Shown one piece after another: positions 44,064 to 52,715 of a DNA stretch of 64,000 nt. A program made the position numbers and the translations under genes. The notes under the pieces are model-generated. The model saw only the letters and a list, made by a program, of their open reading frames with translations. It ran no database searches and was not told where the DNA came from. Numbering within the stretch: position 1 is the stretch's first letter; the number at the start of each line of letters is the position of its first letter. The DNA is from Fibrobacterota bacterium (GTDB taxonomy: Bacteria; Fibrobacterota; Fibrobacteria; UBA5070), in the NCBI GenBank assembly GCA_016715065.1, contig JADKBN010000010.1, forward strand, positions 62,001 to 126,000. The letters are read 5' to 3'.

Positions 44064-45610
44064 TGCTTTGTCCCCTCCGTGTGAGACCTGGCAGGAAGAA
44101 CCTTGGTCGCAACCGTCGAGCGGCTTGGCACTTCCATGGAGATGATGCTTTCACGAACGGAATCCCGCCAAACTTCCATTTTGTAGGTGCCGCGTTCAAG
44201 TCCCACAAAACCGATCCACCCTTGTGGATCGGATATCGTCTCGACTTCTTTTGGCCCCTTGAGAACCACCTTCCGGTTCGGAAGCGCTCGGTGATCGCCA
44301 TCCAGCATCTGGACGTTGAGTCCCAAAGTTTCCAGTTCGACAGTTCCCGCCACGGATTCAAGCCATTTCGCGTACACCGAACGTTCCAATGTCCCTTTTG
44401 CCTTGGGAGCAACCCGAGGCGAAAAGAACATGCATTCGATCCATTCCTCCGTGCCAGCCATCACCGGCTTCGAGTCTGGAATGGAAGCTTGAAGGGTGAA
44501 CTGGTCCAACTTGGCGCTTTTTCCAACGGTGGTTCCTTCCTGGCCGAAGTAGGCGCGAAGAAGCTCCTTGGCCGTGGGTGCATCCATCTTGCCGGAGGGA
44601 GAGAGCTTCCCGCCTTCCTTTGGCTCCGCCGATTTCTGGAAGGATTGGATGGCCCTTGATGTCGTTTCTTCCATTCGTCCGCTCAAGGAAGGATCCTTGA
44701 AGCCGAGCGATTTCAGGATCAACTGCCATTCGCGCAAGCTCCACTGGTCCTTGCCCTTGCGCCCTGGGCCGAAGGCGTCCATCCATACATCGGTGCGGTT
44801 GGAGAGAAACGCTTCCAGGGATTTGACTCGGGATTCCAGAAGGTCTAGATCTGTCTTTTGTTCGCTGGATCTCCCCACGAGGATCAGGGCATCCTGCGGA
44901 TGCTCACGATGGTAGGCCGTGACCTTCTGCACCAAGGGAATTGCCTCCGGAAGCAGAAAACTTCGACCAGGATCGAAGAGTCTTCCCGAGAGCCGGAACC
45001 GATGAATGGAAGTGGGACCAGCGATGGTGGGAAACGGTTTGTTCTGTGCCTTCAACTGCTTGCGGACATGTCGTGCTTCCGCGCGCAGGAAGATTTCCGC
45101 TCCTGGCTCGGTTTGCGCATTCAGAAGATCCGACACGTAGAATGTGGCCTCCGGAGTCTGGGAAGTGGATGCGTTCAAGCGTACGACGATCGGTTGCCCT
45201 TGGGGTTCTTCGTTGTCCTTCTGGTTTTCGCGAAAGATCGCGAAAAGACGGAACTCAACGGAACAGTCGGAATCTGGCAAAGAAGCGTCTGACTTCACGT
45301 CGCACAGAACGGTGATCGGTTCGATCAGATCCAGCGGAGCCGGTTCCTTGAACCGACAGTTGGACAAGGTCATGGGGACTTCGACGGCAGTGCCGTCTTC
45401 GGGCCAAGGGTCTTCCTCGCGTGTCTGGGCGAGGTACTTGGTGGTATCGTAGACCTTTTTCGTTTGGTCCACTTTCCCGCGCTGGGTGCTGGCAACAATC
45501 GCATCCCAGTTGACCTCCCCGGACGGCTTGGCCCTGGAGATATCCATGAGCATGGGCCTTTTTGGCAGGAATGGATTCGCATTGTCGAGGGGGTCGGGGA
45601 AGGCGGGCAT
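44060..45610 (-). CDS. OmpA-like / peptidoglycan-binding-type protein (516 aa) of the injection-type cassette
   Basis: The middle has an OmpA-C-like segment: LFDPGRSFLLPEAIPLVQKV near residue 215, then DALILVGRSSEQKTDLDLLE and SRVKSLEAFLSNRTDVW. A peptidoglycan-binding-like helix set follows: SLREWQLILKSLGFKDPSLS and ETTSRAIQSFQKS with the spacer DAPTAKELLRAYFGQ. IECMFFSPRVAPKAKG near 400 corresponds to the RRVEVLFF end of this family. A C-terminal Ig-like unit (DPQGWIGFVGLERGTYKMEV) closes it. Proteins with this order are known beside type VI spike and effector genes. No signal peptide is seen, which fits delivery by a contractile system rather than Sec export. First gene of the operon. Confidence 0.7.
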   Translation of the reverse strand: MPAFPDPLDNANPFLPKRPMLMDISRAKPSGEVNWDAIVASTQRGKVDQTKKVYDTTKYLAQTREEDPWPEDGTAVEVPMTLSNCRFKEPAPLDLIEPITVLCDVKSDASLPDSDCSVEFRLFAIFRENQKDNEEPQGQPIVVRLNASTSQTPEATFYVSDLLNAQTEPGAEIFLRAEARHVRKQLKAQNKPFPTIAGPTSIHRFRLSGRLFDPGRSFLLPEAIPLVQKVTAYHREHPQDALILVGRSSEQKTDLDLLESRVKSLEAFLSNRTDVWMDAFGPGRKGKDQWSLREWQLILKSLGFKDPSLSGRMEETTSRAIQSFQKSAEPKEGGKLSPSGKMDAPTAKELLRAYFGQEGTTVGKSAKLDQFTLQASIPDSKPVMAGTEEWIECMFFSPRVAPKAKGTLERSVYAKWLESVAGTVELETLGLNVQMLDGDHRALPNRKVVLKGPKEVETISDPQGWIGFVGLERGTYKMEVWRDSVRESIISMEVPSRSTVATKVLPARSHTEGTKQ

Positions 45611-45706
45611 GACTAGATACCGTTGGAATCCGAGGTGTGAGGGTAGGCTTGGGGGCAGCAGATAAAATCTACTGACAGAAAGCCCTGAATTCCAATCGGT
45701 TTTAGA

Positions 45707-46024
45707 TCACAACCCCCCCGTCATCGCCAAGCGCATGATCGCCGCTTGTCCGAACGGCCCCAGACCCCATGCCGCCAGGGCCATGAAGCCGATCGCGCCG
45801 AGCGCGCGAAGGATCTGCAGCAGCGGGCTGCGATCGGGGCTCCACACGAGTCCGACGGTTTCGAAGCACAAAATCAGCAACCCCAGGACCAGGGTCCCTA
45901 GTCCCGCGATCCAGAATCCCGATCCTTGGGCGAAGGCCGGGTCCATCCAGCGCGCCCAGGCGAAGGTGCCCACCGCGAGCGCTTGGATTCCGATCAGGTA
46001 GGAGCCACCGAAGGTCCAGAACAT
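45707..46024 (-). CDS. small membrane protein (105 aa)
   Basis: Three hydrophobic segments (YLIGIQALAVGTFAWA, IAGLGTLVLGLLILCFETVG, LGAIGFMALAAWGLGPFG) in 105 residues. No family is recognised. It starts 21 bases after the histidine-kinase fusion, in the same direction, and may be part of that unit. The gap from 45611 to 45706 before the cassette carries an imperfect dyad (CCGTTGGAAT ... ATTCCAATCGG) that could be an operator or terminator. Confidence 0.55.
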   Translation of the reverse strand: MFWTFGGSYLIGIQALAVGTFAWARWMDPAFAQGSGFWIAGLGTLVLGLLILCFETVGLVWSPDRSPLLQILRALGAIGFMALAAWGLGPFGQAAIMRLAMTGGL

Positions 46025-46045
46025 GACCGGGATTGTACCGCTTTT

Positions 46046-48184
46046 CTAGGTGGGTAGCACGATCCGGAAGGTGGCGCCCAGCCCCGGGGGACTCTCCACT
46101 TCGGCGAAACCTCCATGGGCCTGGGCAGTTTCCTTGACGATGGCCAAGCCCAAGCCGGTGCCACCCATGTCGCGCGATCGGCCGTGGTCGGCGCGGTAGA
46201 ACCGTTCGAACAGGTGGGCGATCGATTCGGCCGGCACGCCCGATCCTTGGTCGGTCACTTCCAGCCGCCATGCACTGTCGTCGTGCCAGACCCTCACCTC
46301 CACCGTCGAGCTGGGGGGAGAATGGCGCACCGCATTGGATAGCAAGTTGATCATGGCCCGCACCAGCTGGTTTCTGTGGGCCGGCACACTGGCTTCGGGT
46401 GTGCAGTCCAATGCGATCCGGATCCGTTTTGCGTACGCCTGGGGCGCGAGGGTTTCGATCGCTTCCTGGCAAACCCCTTCCAGATCGGTATCCTCCCGCT
46501 TGCGGGCAGGAAGTTCTGTCACCCTTCCCAGATCCAACAAGTCCCGCACGACATTCTCCAGGTGCAGCGTCCCTTGCTCGATCCGCTGCAGGGCCTTTCG
46601 ACGGAATTCGTCCGTTTCGTCGTCCAGGAGCGTTTCCGTCCAGCCTCGGATGGAAGTCAGCGGCGTCTTGAATTCGTGCGAGGCATCCGACACCAGCCGC
46701 GATTTCATGCGCTGGGCACGCAACTTGTCGGTGACATCCTGCAAGGAAACCATCCACCCGTTCCCATCGGGGTCGACCGATGCCGGCCAGACCCGCGCCT
46801 CGTGCGCGGTTCCCTCGCGCTCGATGGAAAATTCCGAAGGACCGCTGCGAGCCAGCGCGCGGCGCAGGTCGTCCAGGAACTCGATATCCCCGACGACGGA
46901 AACGGTGGGTCGACCGCGAGCCGCCGCCTTTGGAACACTCATGCGCAAGGTCCTGCAGGCAGAGGTGTTGCACGCGAAGATCCGCTGTCTGCCGTCCAGC
47001 AGCAGCACGCCTTCGGCAAGCGAATCCAACAGTCTGCCCAGCCGACGCTCCCCCCAGGCGGACAAAATCCGTCTGCGACGCAGATCCATGGCCAGCGTCG
47101 CGACCAGTTGGGCATCCTCGTCGGGGAGCGCCGCGTGGATGCCATGTCCGCTCGAGGCCGCCTTGGCGATGCGGTCCAGGTGCCGGATCCGCTCCCGTTC
47201 GCGATGGACGAAGCCCGCGTAGATGATCGCGGGGAACAGCAGCCCGAGACCGGCGGCGATGCCCGCCAGGGTCCATGCCGATCCGGGGAGTCCGCCTCCG
47301 CGAATGGCCCACGACAGGCGAACGATCCTTCCACCGGGCAGGTCGCGCTCGGCCACCATGCTGGGCGCGCTCAATTCCGGCGCGTAGCGCAGCGCGGCGG
47401 AATCTCCCTTGGGAAGCATCCGATCGGAAGAATCGAAGATCCCCTGGACGATGTCCCCGCTGAGAACGGCGGGGGAGGCGGGGACCGCCAGGGCGCCACT
47501 GAAGTGGGATTTCGCGAGGTCGGCTCGGGTTTCCAGGTGTTCGCGGTTCAGACGCAGAGCCTCCCCTTGCCAAAGGTGCAGCAAACCCCAGATGGAAAGG
47601 CTCCAACAGATCGCGATCAAAACAACCCGATGATCAATGGGCGGTGGCGTTGGTTCATTCCTGGCATCCCCTTGGACGGAGCAATTTTCCGGAAGAGGAG
47701 CGAACCGGACCGTCACCACGGAAAAGGGCCAAGGGAATTCCATCCTGGACCAGTCGTGGAGTCGAACCGAACGAGGGGTTTCGAAAAGGACGTCGTACAG
47801 CGGGGCACGGGAGGATTCGGCAAGCCAGAACGGGCCGGGCTTGGCGACGTTGGCGGGACCTTTGGGGCCATCCCAGGCCGTGACCACGGGGCGGCCGCGT
47901 CGCAACGACGCCAGAAGCCGGCGGGTGGCGCCCACGGCTCCTCGCGAACTGGAGGCCCGCACGAGTTCGAGCCCCCCGCCTTCGAGCAGGTCTGCCAAAA
48001 TTTGTCCATCATTGGACGCGGAGACCAGGGCGGTGGCCGGCCAATTCCGGAAGAAGGCCGCCGCGGGGGGGACGTTCCGGTGCCAGAAAGCGAAAACGGC
48101 GCTGCCGGGCGGAACAGGGTCGGCGAACCGCCAGCGGAGGGTTCCCATCCACAGTCGGACGATCGGTTTGATCCACCAGTTCAT
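46046..48184 (-). CDS. DUF374 lysophospholipid-acyltransferase-like domain fused to a sensor histidine kinase
   Basis: 712 residues. Residues about 20-175 are a DUF374 (LPLAT-type) domain: AVFAFWHRNVPPAAAFF, LVSASNDGQILADLLEGGG, RASSSRGAVGATRRLL and VVTAWDGPKGPANVAKPGPF. A membrane helix (VVLIAICWSLSIWGLLHLW) at about 195, a sensor stretch and a second helix near 310 follow. Then come a HAMP-like linker, a PAS-like domain (LLDGRQRIFACNTSACRTL), HisKA with SDASHEFKTPLTSIRGWTE near 500, and an ATPase with INLLSNAVRH, DQGSGVP, FERFYRAD and GGTGLGLAIVKE. There is no stop between the parts. The ATG at 48184 follows TAGCTTTG by ten bases. No response regulator is adjacent. Joining an envelope-lipid enzyme to a kinase is unusual. 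Confidence 0.85.
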   Translation of the reverse strand: MNWWIKPIVRLWMGTLRWRFADPVPPGSAVFAFWHRNVPPAAAFFRNWPATALVSASNDGQILADLLEGGGLELVRASSSRGAVGATRRLLASLRRGRPVVTAWDGPKGPANVAKPGPFWLAESSRAPLYDVLFETPRSVRLHDWSRMEFPWPFSVVTVRFAPLPENCSVQGDARNEPTPPPIDHRVVLIAICWSLSIWGLLHLWQGEALRLNREHLETRADLAKSHFSGALAVPASPAVLSGDIVQGIFDSSDRMLPKGDSAALRYAPELSAPSMVAERDLPGGRIVRLSWAIRGGGLPGSAWTLAGIAAGLGLLFPAIIYAGFVHRERERIRHLDRIAKAASSGHGIHAALPDEDAQLVATLAMDLRRRRILSAWGERRLGRLLDSLAEGVLLLDGRQRIFACNTSACRTLRMSVPKAAARGRPTVSVVGDIEFLDDLRRALARSGPSEFSIEREGTAHEARVWPASVDPDGNGWMVSLQDVTDKLRAQRMKSRLVSDASHEFKTPLTSIRGWTETLLDDETDEFRRKALQRIEQGTLHLENVVRDLLDLGRVTELPARKREDTDLEGVCQEAIETLAPQAYAKRIRIALDCTPEASVPAHRNQLVRAMINLLSNAVRHSPPSSTVEVRVWHDDSAWRLEVTDQGSGVPAESIAHLFERFYRADHGRSRDMGGTGLGLAIVKETAQAHGGFAEVESPPGLGATFRIVLPT

Positions 48185-48194
48185 GCCCACGGAA

Positions 48195-48202
48195 CAAAGC
48201 TA
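48195..48202 (-). promoter_or_regulatory. TAnnTTTG box before the DUF374-kinase gene
   Basis: On the minus strand TAGCTTTG ends ten bases before the ATG at 48184. It matches the Bacteroidetes -7 element. No Shine-Dalgarno lies between it and the start. Confidence 0.4.
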
Positions 48203-48290
48203 CCCACAAGGAGCGCAGAAGGTGTGCGCGGACACCTACCGGTTTGGATGAACTTGCGTATGTTTTAAAGGGATCTGTGCTGGAGGTTGG

Positions 48291-48698
48291 ATGGATCAGG
48301 CCGGTTGCGACAGGGATATGCTCGGTGAGCAGATCGTGCGGTTCTTCCGGCAGCATCGGGAAGAATGGCGAAAATTCGTTTCCGAATTTCTGCCGGCGAG
48401 CAATCGCCCGCCTCTGCAGGTGATGGCGAAGTTTTTCGTGATCCGCTCCAATCAGCCGTTCGACATGCAGGCCTACATGCGGGCCCAGGCGGAATACATT
48501 CGGGAGTCCATGAACGGGAACCTGGAGACCCTTTCCGCCATCGAGCGCCAGAAAATGGTGGCCGAATGGCTGCGCCACCACGCCCAGAGCCACCGCGACC
48601 AGATCATCCTGGAGCAGGCCCGTTGCATCGAGCAATGCGCGGACCTGATCGATCCGGTCCTCGCCGAATTGCTCGCAGATCCCGTTCCCTCCGCCTGA
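48291..48698 (+). CDS. hypothetical helical protein (135 aa)
   Basis: 135 residues, mostly helical, without signal or membrane segment. No recognised domain. It holds several Arg/His pairs (FFRQHREEWRKF, LRHHAQSHRDQ) and four cysteines, including CIEQCADL near the end. GGAGG six bases before the ATG and a TATGTT box about 30 bases upstream support expression. It is divergent from the kinase fusion and upstream of the squalene synthase gene with a 64-base gap. Confidence 0.55.
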   Translation: MDQAGCDRDMLGEQIVRFFRQHREEWRKFVSEFLPASNRPPLQVMAKFFVIRSNQPFDMQAYMRAQAEYIRESMNGNLETLSAIERQKMVAEWLRHHAQSHRDQIILEQARCIEQCADLIDPVLAELLADPVPSA

Positions 48699-48747
48699 TC
48701 GTTCCACGGGTCGTCGGGAACCGGGCGACTCTTTTTCCAGCTAGCGC

Positions 48748-48755
48748 TATCTTTT
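48748..48755 (+). promoter_or_regulatory. TAnnTTT box before the squalene/phytoene synthase gene
   Basis: TATCTTTT ends seven bases before the ATG at 48763. The same GCTATCTT string stands before lysA (51466) and the GT2-GT4 gene (54384). Confidence 0.4.
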
Positions 48756-48762
48756 CGAGGTC

Positions 48763-49856
48763 ATGCCCATCGCCGAGAACGAGATCAAGCAGCGGGTGCT
48801 CCATGGGGATCCCACGGTGGCCCCCGAATTCTGCCGTGTATGGCTCCAGGCTGTCTCCCGTACCTTCGCCTTGAATATCAAGGTTTTACCCACCGAGCTG
48901 GAAGAAGCGGTCCGGCTGGCCTACCTGTTCATGCGCATCGCGGATACGGTGGAAGATGACCGCCAGATGCCTCCCCAGGTTCGCAAAGAACTGCTGGAGA
49001 GATTCGTTCGCTGCTTCGACCCTGCCGGTGGGGATGCCGACGAGATCCGCGGCTTTTTGGAGGCCTTGCCTGCCGATTGGGTACGGGATGACCACCCGGA
49101 TCGGTTTCTGGTGGCCCATAGCGACCTGGTCTTCGCGGTGTATCGCAAGGTCTCCCCGGCATTGCGAAAGCCGATCGACGAGCGTGTCAAGGAAATGTGC
49201 GGCGGTATGGTTCATTACGCCCTCAAGCGGGAATCCGACGGCTGGTTCCAGCTCGGTACCCGGCAAGAACTCCTGGACTACTGCTATTTCGTCGCGGGGA
49301 CGGTGGGGCTCATGCTCACGGATCTGTTCGCGAAGGCACGACATGTCCACGCAAGGCCGCGAGAAGTTGCGGGCCAACGCGGTGGGGTTCGGGGTTGGCC
49401 TTACAGCTGGTGAACATCGCCCGGGACATTCCTGCCGATGGCGTTCGCAACACGATCTTCGTTCCGGAAGACATCTGCCAGGCAAGAGGAATCCTTCCCC
49501 GGCAATTGTGGGAAGAGGGACATCGCGCCGAGGCCTCCCAAGTGCTATTGGATTTGGTTCGGCTCGCCGACCGCGAAGTCCGCGCCGCCCAGGAGTACAT
49601 CCTGGATCTTCCCTGGTACAAGTTCCGGTTGAGGTTGTTCTGCCTCTGGCCGTTGCTCATGAGCCAGGATACGTTGGCGCTCTTGGCGAAGGATCCCGCT
49701 GCCGCCTTGGCAGGACGCGTGAAGATCACCCGCTCCCAGGTTCGACGGATCGTGTGGACCACCACAGCCACCTGTTGGTCCAACCTGGCCCTTAGATTCC
49801 AGTTCGGCTCCCGCAACAACCTGCTCCAAAAGCACTTGCGCGAGGCGATCGCGTGA
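48763..49856 (+). pseudogene. squalene/phytoene synthase family protein with two frameshifts
   Basis: Head-to-head prenyl transferase (isoprenoid C30 or C40 pathway). Frame one carries LQAVSRTFALNIKVLPTELE and the first Asp motif YLFMRIADTVEDD, up to CYFVAGTVGLMLTDLFA. Frame two carries DMSTQGREKLRANAVGFGVG. Frame three carries LQLVNIARDIPADGVRNTIF with the second Asp motif and runs to the end. Removing one A near 49340 (GCGAAGG) and one A near 49404 (CCTTACAG) restores a single 363-residue protein with normal motifs. Two single-A insertions 65 bases apart may be decay or errors. The end overlaps lspA as GTGA, so it heads a coupled run of genes. Confidence 0.87.
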
Positions 49857-50491
49857 TCCGCTGGCCTCGTCCGCTCTTGAGCTTGGCCCTCTTGCGCGCA
49901 CTGCGTCGCAAAAGCCATTTGTTGGCCCATCCCTTGCCCAGCTTTTTGCTGTGGGCAGGAGTGTTCCTTCTGGATCAGGCCACCAAACAGATGGCCTTGT
50001 TCCTGGGCGGGAGTCGGTTCACGGACGGATTTCGCGAGGACATCGCCGTTCGATTGCTGGGGGATTTCCTTTGGCTGTTCGTGGCCTACAACTCCGGCGC
50101 GGCCTTTTCCTTGAACCCCGAGCGCTTGGTTCCGTTTTTGCCCACCACGGTCTTCTATGTGCTGTTGGTGGGTGGGGCGACCTGGTTTTTGCTGCGGATC
50201 TGGAAAACCAGACGGGATCCCTTGGTCCGCACCGGCGTGGCATTGATGTTGGGGGGAGCCTACGGGAACCTCCTGGACCGGTTGATCTACCACCACGTGG
50301 TGGATTTCATCTCGGTGGGAATGCCGGGACTTTCGTGGCGGTGGCCCACCTTCAACATCGCCGATTGCGCCATCGTGTATGGCGTGACGCTGATGATCTG
50401 GGGGGAAATCCGGTTGATCCGCATCCGCGACCACCGCGCCGCGCGCCATGTGCCCCAAGCCGAGCCAGACCAAGAATCCCGCCCGGCATGA
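49853..50491 (+). CDS. lspA: signal peptidase II (lipoprotein signal peptidase)
   Basis: Cleaves lipoprotein signal peptides in the inner membrane. Motifs: LLDQATKQMALFLG near residue 40, VAYNSGAAFSLNP near 78, GGAYGNLLDRLIYHHVVDFI near 133 (first catalytic Asp) and WPTFNIADCAIVYG near 163 (second Asp). About 212 residues with four helices, and a longer N-terminus than most. The GTG start overlaps the squalene synthase stop, and its stop overlaps the next gene as ATGA. It would process the LRR lipoprotein at 27866. Confidence 0.95.
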   Translation: MIRWPRPLLSLALLRALRRKSHLLAHPLPSFLLWAGVFLLDQATKQMALFLGGSRFTDGFREDIAVRLLGDFLWLFVAYNSGAAFSLNPERLVPFLPTTVFYVLLVGGATWFLLRIWKTRRDPLVRTGVALMLGGAYGNLLDRLIYHHVVDFISVGMPGLSWRWPTFNIADCAIVYGVTLMIWGEIRLIRIRDHRAARHVPQAEPDQESRPA

Positions 50492-51459
50492 GCGAACTCG
50501 ATTCGTGGCTGGTGGAAGAAGACTCCCTGGATGATCGTTGGGATCGGTATTTGGCCTCGCGGTTTCCGGATTGGTCGCGCACACTGGTCCAGCATTGGCT
50601 GAAGTCGGGGTTTGTGCTTGTGGATGGACTCGCCCGCAAGGCCTCGTTTCGCATGGAGCCGGGTCAAGAGGTGAGCGTGCTCGAGTGGCCACTGAAGGCC
50701 CAGCCCGATCGCCCCGTGGTGGCCCAGGACATTCCCCTTTCCGTCCTTTGGGAAGACGCCCGCATGGCGGTGATCGACAAACCCGCCGGACTGACCGTGC
50801 ATCCGGGAGCCGGTTGTCCGGACGGCACGCTGGCCAACGCCCTGGCCCATCGATACCAGAAATTGTCCGGTCTCAACGGCCCCACGCGCCCCGGAATCGT
50901 CCACCGGCTGGATCGCGACACCTCCGGCCTGATGGTGGTGGCGCTCGACGACGACGCCCATCGAAAACTCGCCGCGCAGCTTCTGGACAGGTCGCTCTCG
51001 CGCACCTACGATGCCCTCGCCTGGGGGATTCCCCAGACCGAGCGCGTGGAGGCTCCGATCGGGCGAGACCCGTTGCATCGCACCCGCATGGCGGTGGTGA
51101 AGGATGGCCGCATCGCCGCCACGAATTTCCGGGTTTGGCAAATTGGCGTGGCCAGCCTGGTGGAATGTTCTTTGGAAACCGGTCGGACCCACCAGATCCG
51201 GGTCCACCTGGCCCATCGCGGGCATCCGGTGGTGGGCGACGAGCTCTACGGTGGCGGTGCCAGCCGCTTGGCCCAGATCCAGCCCATGGAGCGCGCCCAC
51301 GCACGGTCGATCGTGAAGTCGATCCAGCGCCAATGCCTGCATGCGCGGGCCTTGCGGTTGATCCATCCCGAAGGTCGTGAACTTCGCTTCGAAAGTCCTT
51401 GGCCGGAAGACTTCCAGGCGGCGGTGCGCGCGGCATTTCCAGATGGCGTGGAGGACTGA
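50488..51459 (+). CDS. RluA-family pseudouridine synthase (RluD-like)
   Basis: Converts uridine to pseudouridine in rRNA or tRNA. An S4-like RNA-binding domain comes first (LVQHWLKSGFVLVDGLARKA), then WEDARMAVIDKPAGLTVHPG near residue 90, the catalytic HRLDRDTSGLMVVA near 137 (Asp in RLD) and ECSLETGRTHQIRVHLAHRG near 230, with HPVVGDELYGG. Length 323 is as expected. The ATG overlaps the lspA stop as ATGA; lspA next to rluD is a known order. The exact target nucleotide cannot be read from sequence. Confidence 0.92.
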   Translation: MSELDSWLVEEDSLDDRWDRYLASRFPDWSRTLVQHWLKSGFVLVDGLARKASFRMEPGQEVSVLEWPLKAQPDRPVVAQDIPLSVLWEDARMAVIDKPAGLTVHPGAGCPDGTLANALAHRYQKLSGLNGPTRPGIVHRLDRDTSGLMVVALDDDAHRKLAAQLLDRSLSRTYDALAWGIPQTERVEAPIGRDPLHRTRMAVVKDGRIAATNFRVWQIGVASLVECSLETGRTHQIRVHLAHRGHPVVGDELYGGGASRLAQIQPMERAHARSIVKSIQRQCLHARALRLIHPEGRELRFESPWPEDFQAAVRAAFPDGVED

Positions 51460-51466
51460 TAAGGGC

Positions 51467-51474
51467 TATCTTTG
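51467..51474 (+). promoter_or_regulatory. TAnnTTTG box before lysA
   Basis: TATCTTTG, a perfect match to TAnnTTTG, ends eight bases before the lysA ATG. There is only a 23-base gap after the preceding gene, so lysA may have its own promoter. Confidence 0.4.
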
Positions 51475-51482
51475 GGCAGACC

Positions 51483-52715
51483 ATGAAGTCCTTCGATGCT
51501 GCCTTGCTCACGAAAATCGCCTCCGAACACGGCACCCCTGTGTATGTCTATGATGCCGCCGTCATCAAAGATCGCGTCGATCGCCTGCGCGAATTCGATA
51601 CGGTCCGGTTTGCCCAGAAGGCATGCTCGAACATCCATCTCCTTTCCTTCCTGCGCGGACTTGGCGTGGCGGTGGATGCGGTTTCGGCTGGCGAACTGGA
51701 GCGCGCCTTGGCCGCCGGCTACAGTGTGGGTGGCGAGCCGTCACCGGTGGTCTTCACCGCCGACATCCTGGATCGCCGCACCTTGGATCGGGTGGTGGAG
51801 CTGGGAGTCCCGGTCAATGCGGGTTCTCCGGACATGTTGGAGCAGTTGGGCGAGCGCTCGCCGGGCCACAGGGTCTGGTTGCGGGTCAATCCCGGGTTTG
51901 GTCACGGGCACAGCCGCAAGACCAACACCGGCGGGGAAAGCTCCAAACACGGCATCTGGCATGGCAATCTGGAGCAGGCTTTCGAAATCATCGACCGGCG
52001 CAAGCTCCACTTTGTGGGCCTGCACATGCACATCGGGTCGGGTGCGGATTTCGAACATCTCAAGTCCGTGTGCGACGCGATGGTATCCCAGGTCCGTGTC
52101 CTGGGACGCGATCTCGAAGCGATCTCGGCGGGTGGGGGATTGCCCATTCCCTATCGCCTCGATGGCCAGCAGGTGGATACCGCGGCCTACTTCAAACTTT
52201 GGGACGCCGCCCGCAAGGAAATCGAATCGATTGTCGGGCACAAGGTGAACCTGGAAATCGAGCCCGGACGATTCTTGGTGGCAGAATCCGGCAAGCTGGT
52301 TTCGGAAGTGCGTGCGACCAAGAGCCAAGGCTCCAACCGGTTCGTGCTGGTGGATGCCGGTTTCAACGATCTGGTCCGGCCTTCCATGTACGGCTCGTGG
52401 CACGAGATTTCCTTCGCCCGCGACGGCAAGGTTTTGGGAGGCGAACTGTCGCCAACCGTGGTCGGTGGACCTCTGTGCGAATCCGGTGACGTGTTCACCC
52501 AGGAAGAAGGCGGCGTGGTGACCCCACGCGATCTTCCAGAGGCCAAGGTGGGGGATCTCGCGATCTTCCACGACGCGGGTGCCTACGGGGCGGCGATGTC
52601 GTCCAACTACAACAGCCGCGGCCTGCTTCCGGAAGTGCTTGTGGATGGCTCTGTGGTGCGTCGGATCCGACGCCGCCAGACCATCCAAGATTTGTTGGAC
52701 CTGGAACAGCCGTGA
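51483..52715 (+). CDS. lysA: diaminopimelate decarboxylase
   Basis: Last step of lysine synthesis: decarboxylates meso-diaminopimelate with PLP. Motifs: the PLP lysine in VRFAQKACSN near residue 47 (an unusual form of YAxKAN), TNTGGESSKHGIW, LHMHIGSGADF near 183, AISAGGGLPIPYRLDG, LEIEPGRFLVAESG near 260, GPLCESGDVF near 330 and GAYGAAMSSNYNSR near 365. Length 410 is normal. The ATG at 51483 starts MKSFDAALLTKIASEHGTPV, a family-typical beginning, although the frame is open from 51399. No strong Shine-Dalgarno is visible. Confidence 0.95.
   Translation: MKSFDAALLTKIASEHGTPVYVYDAAVIKDRVDRLREFDTVRFAQKACSNIHLLSFLRGLGVAVDAVSAGELERALAAGYSVGGEPSPVVFTADILDRRTLDRVVELGVPVNAGSPDMLEQLGERSPGHRVWLRVNPGFGHGHSRKTNTGGESSKHGIWHGNLEQAFEIIDRRKLHFVGLHMHIGSGADFEHLKSVCDAMVSQVRVLGRDLEAISAGGGLPIPYRLDGQQVDTAAYFKLWDAARKEIESIVGHKVNLEIEPGRFLVAESGKLVSEVRATKSQGSNRFVLVDAGFNDLVRPSMYGSWHEISFARDGKVLGGELSPTVVGGPLCESGDVFTQEEGGVVTPRDLPEAKVGDLAIFHDAGAYGAAMSSNYNSRGLLPEVLVDGSVVRRIRRRQTIQDLLDLEQP

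Noticed and set aside
37893..45610. Prophage remnant
   Set aside because: No capsid, terminase, portal, integrase or tail-sheath motif was found. The order fits an effector cassette better.
45702..47606. 634-codon frame overlapping the histidine kinase
   Set aside because: Same strand, other frame, with Arg/Gly/Pro-rich nonsense sequence. The kinase frame has all the catalytic boxes.
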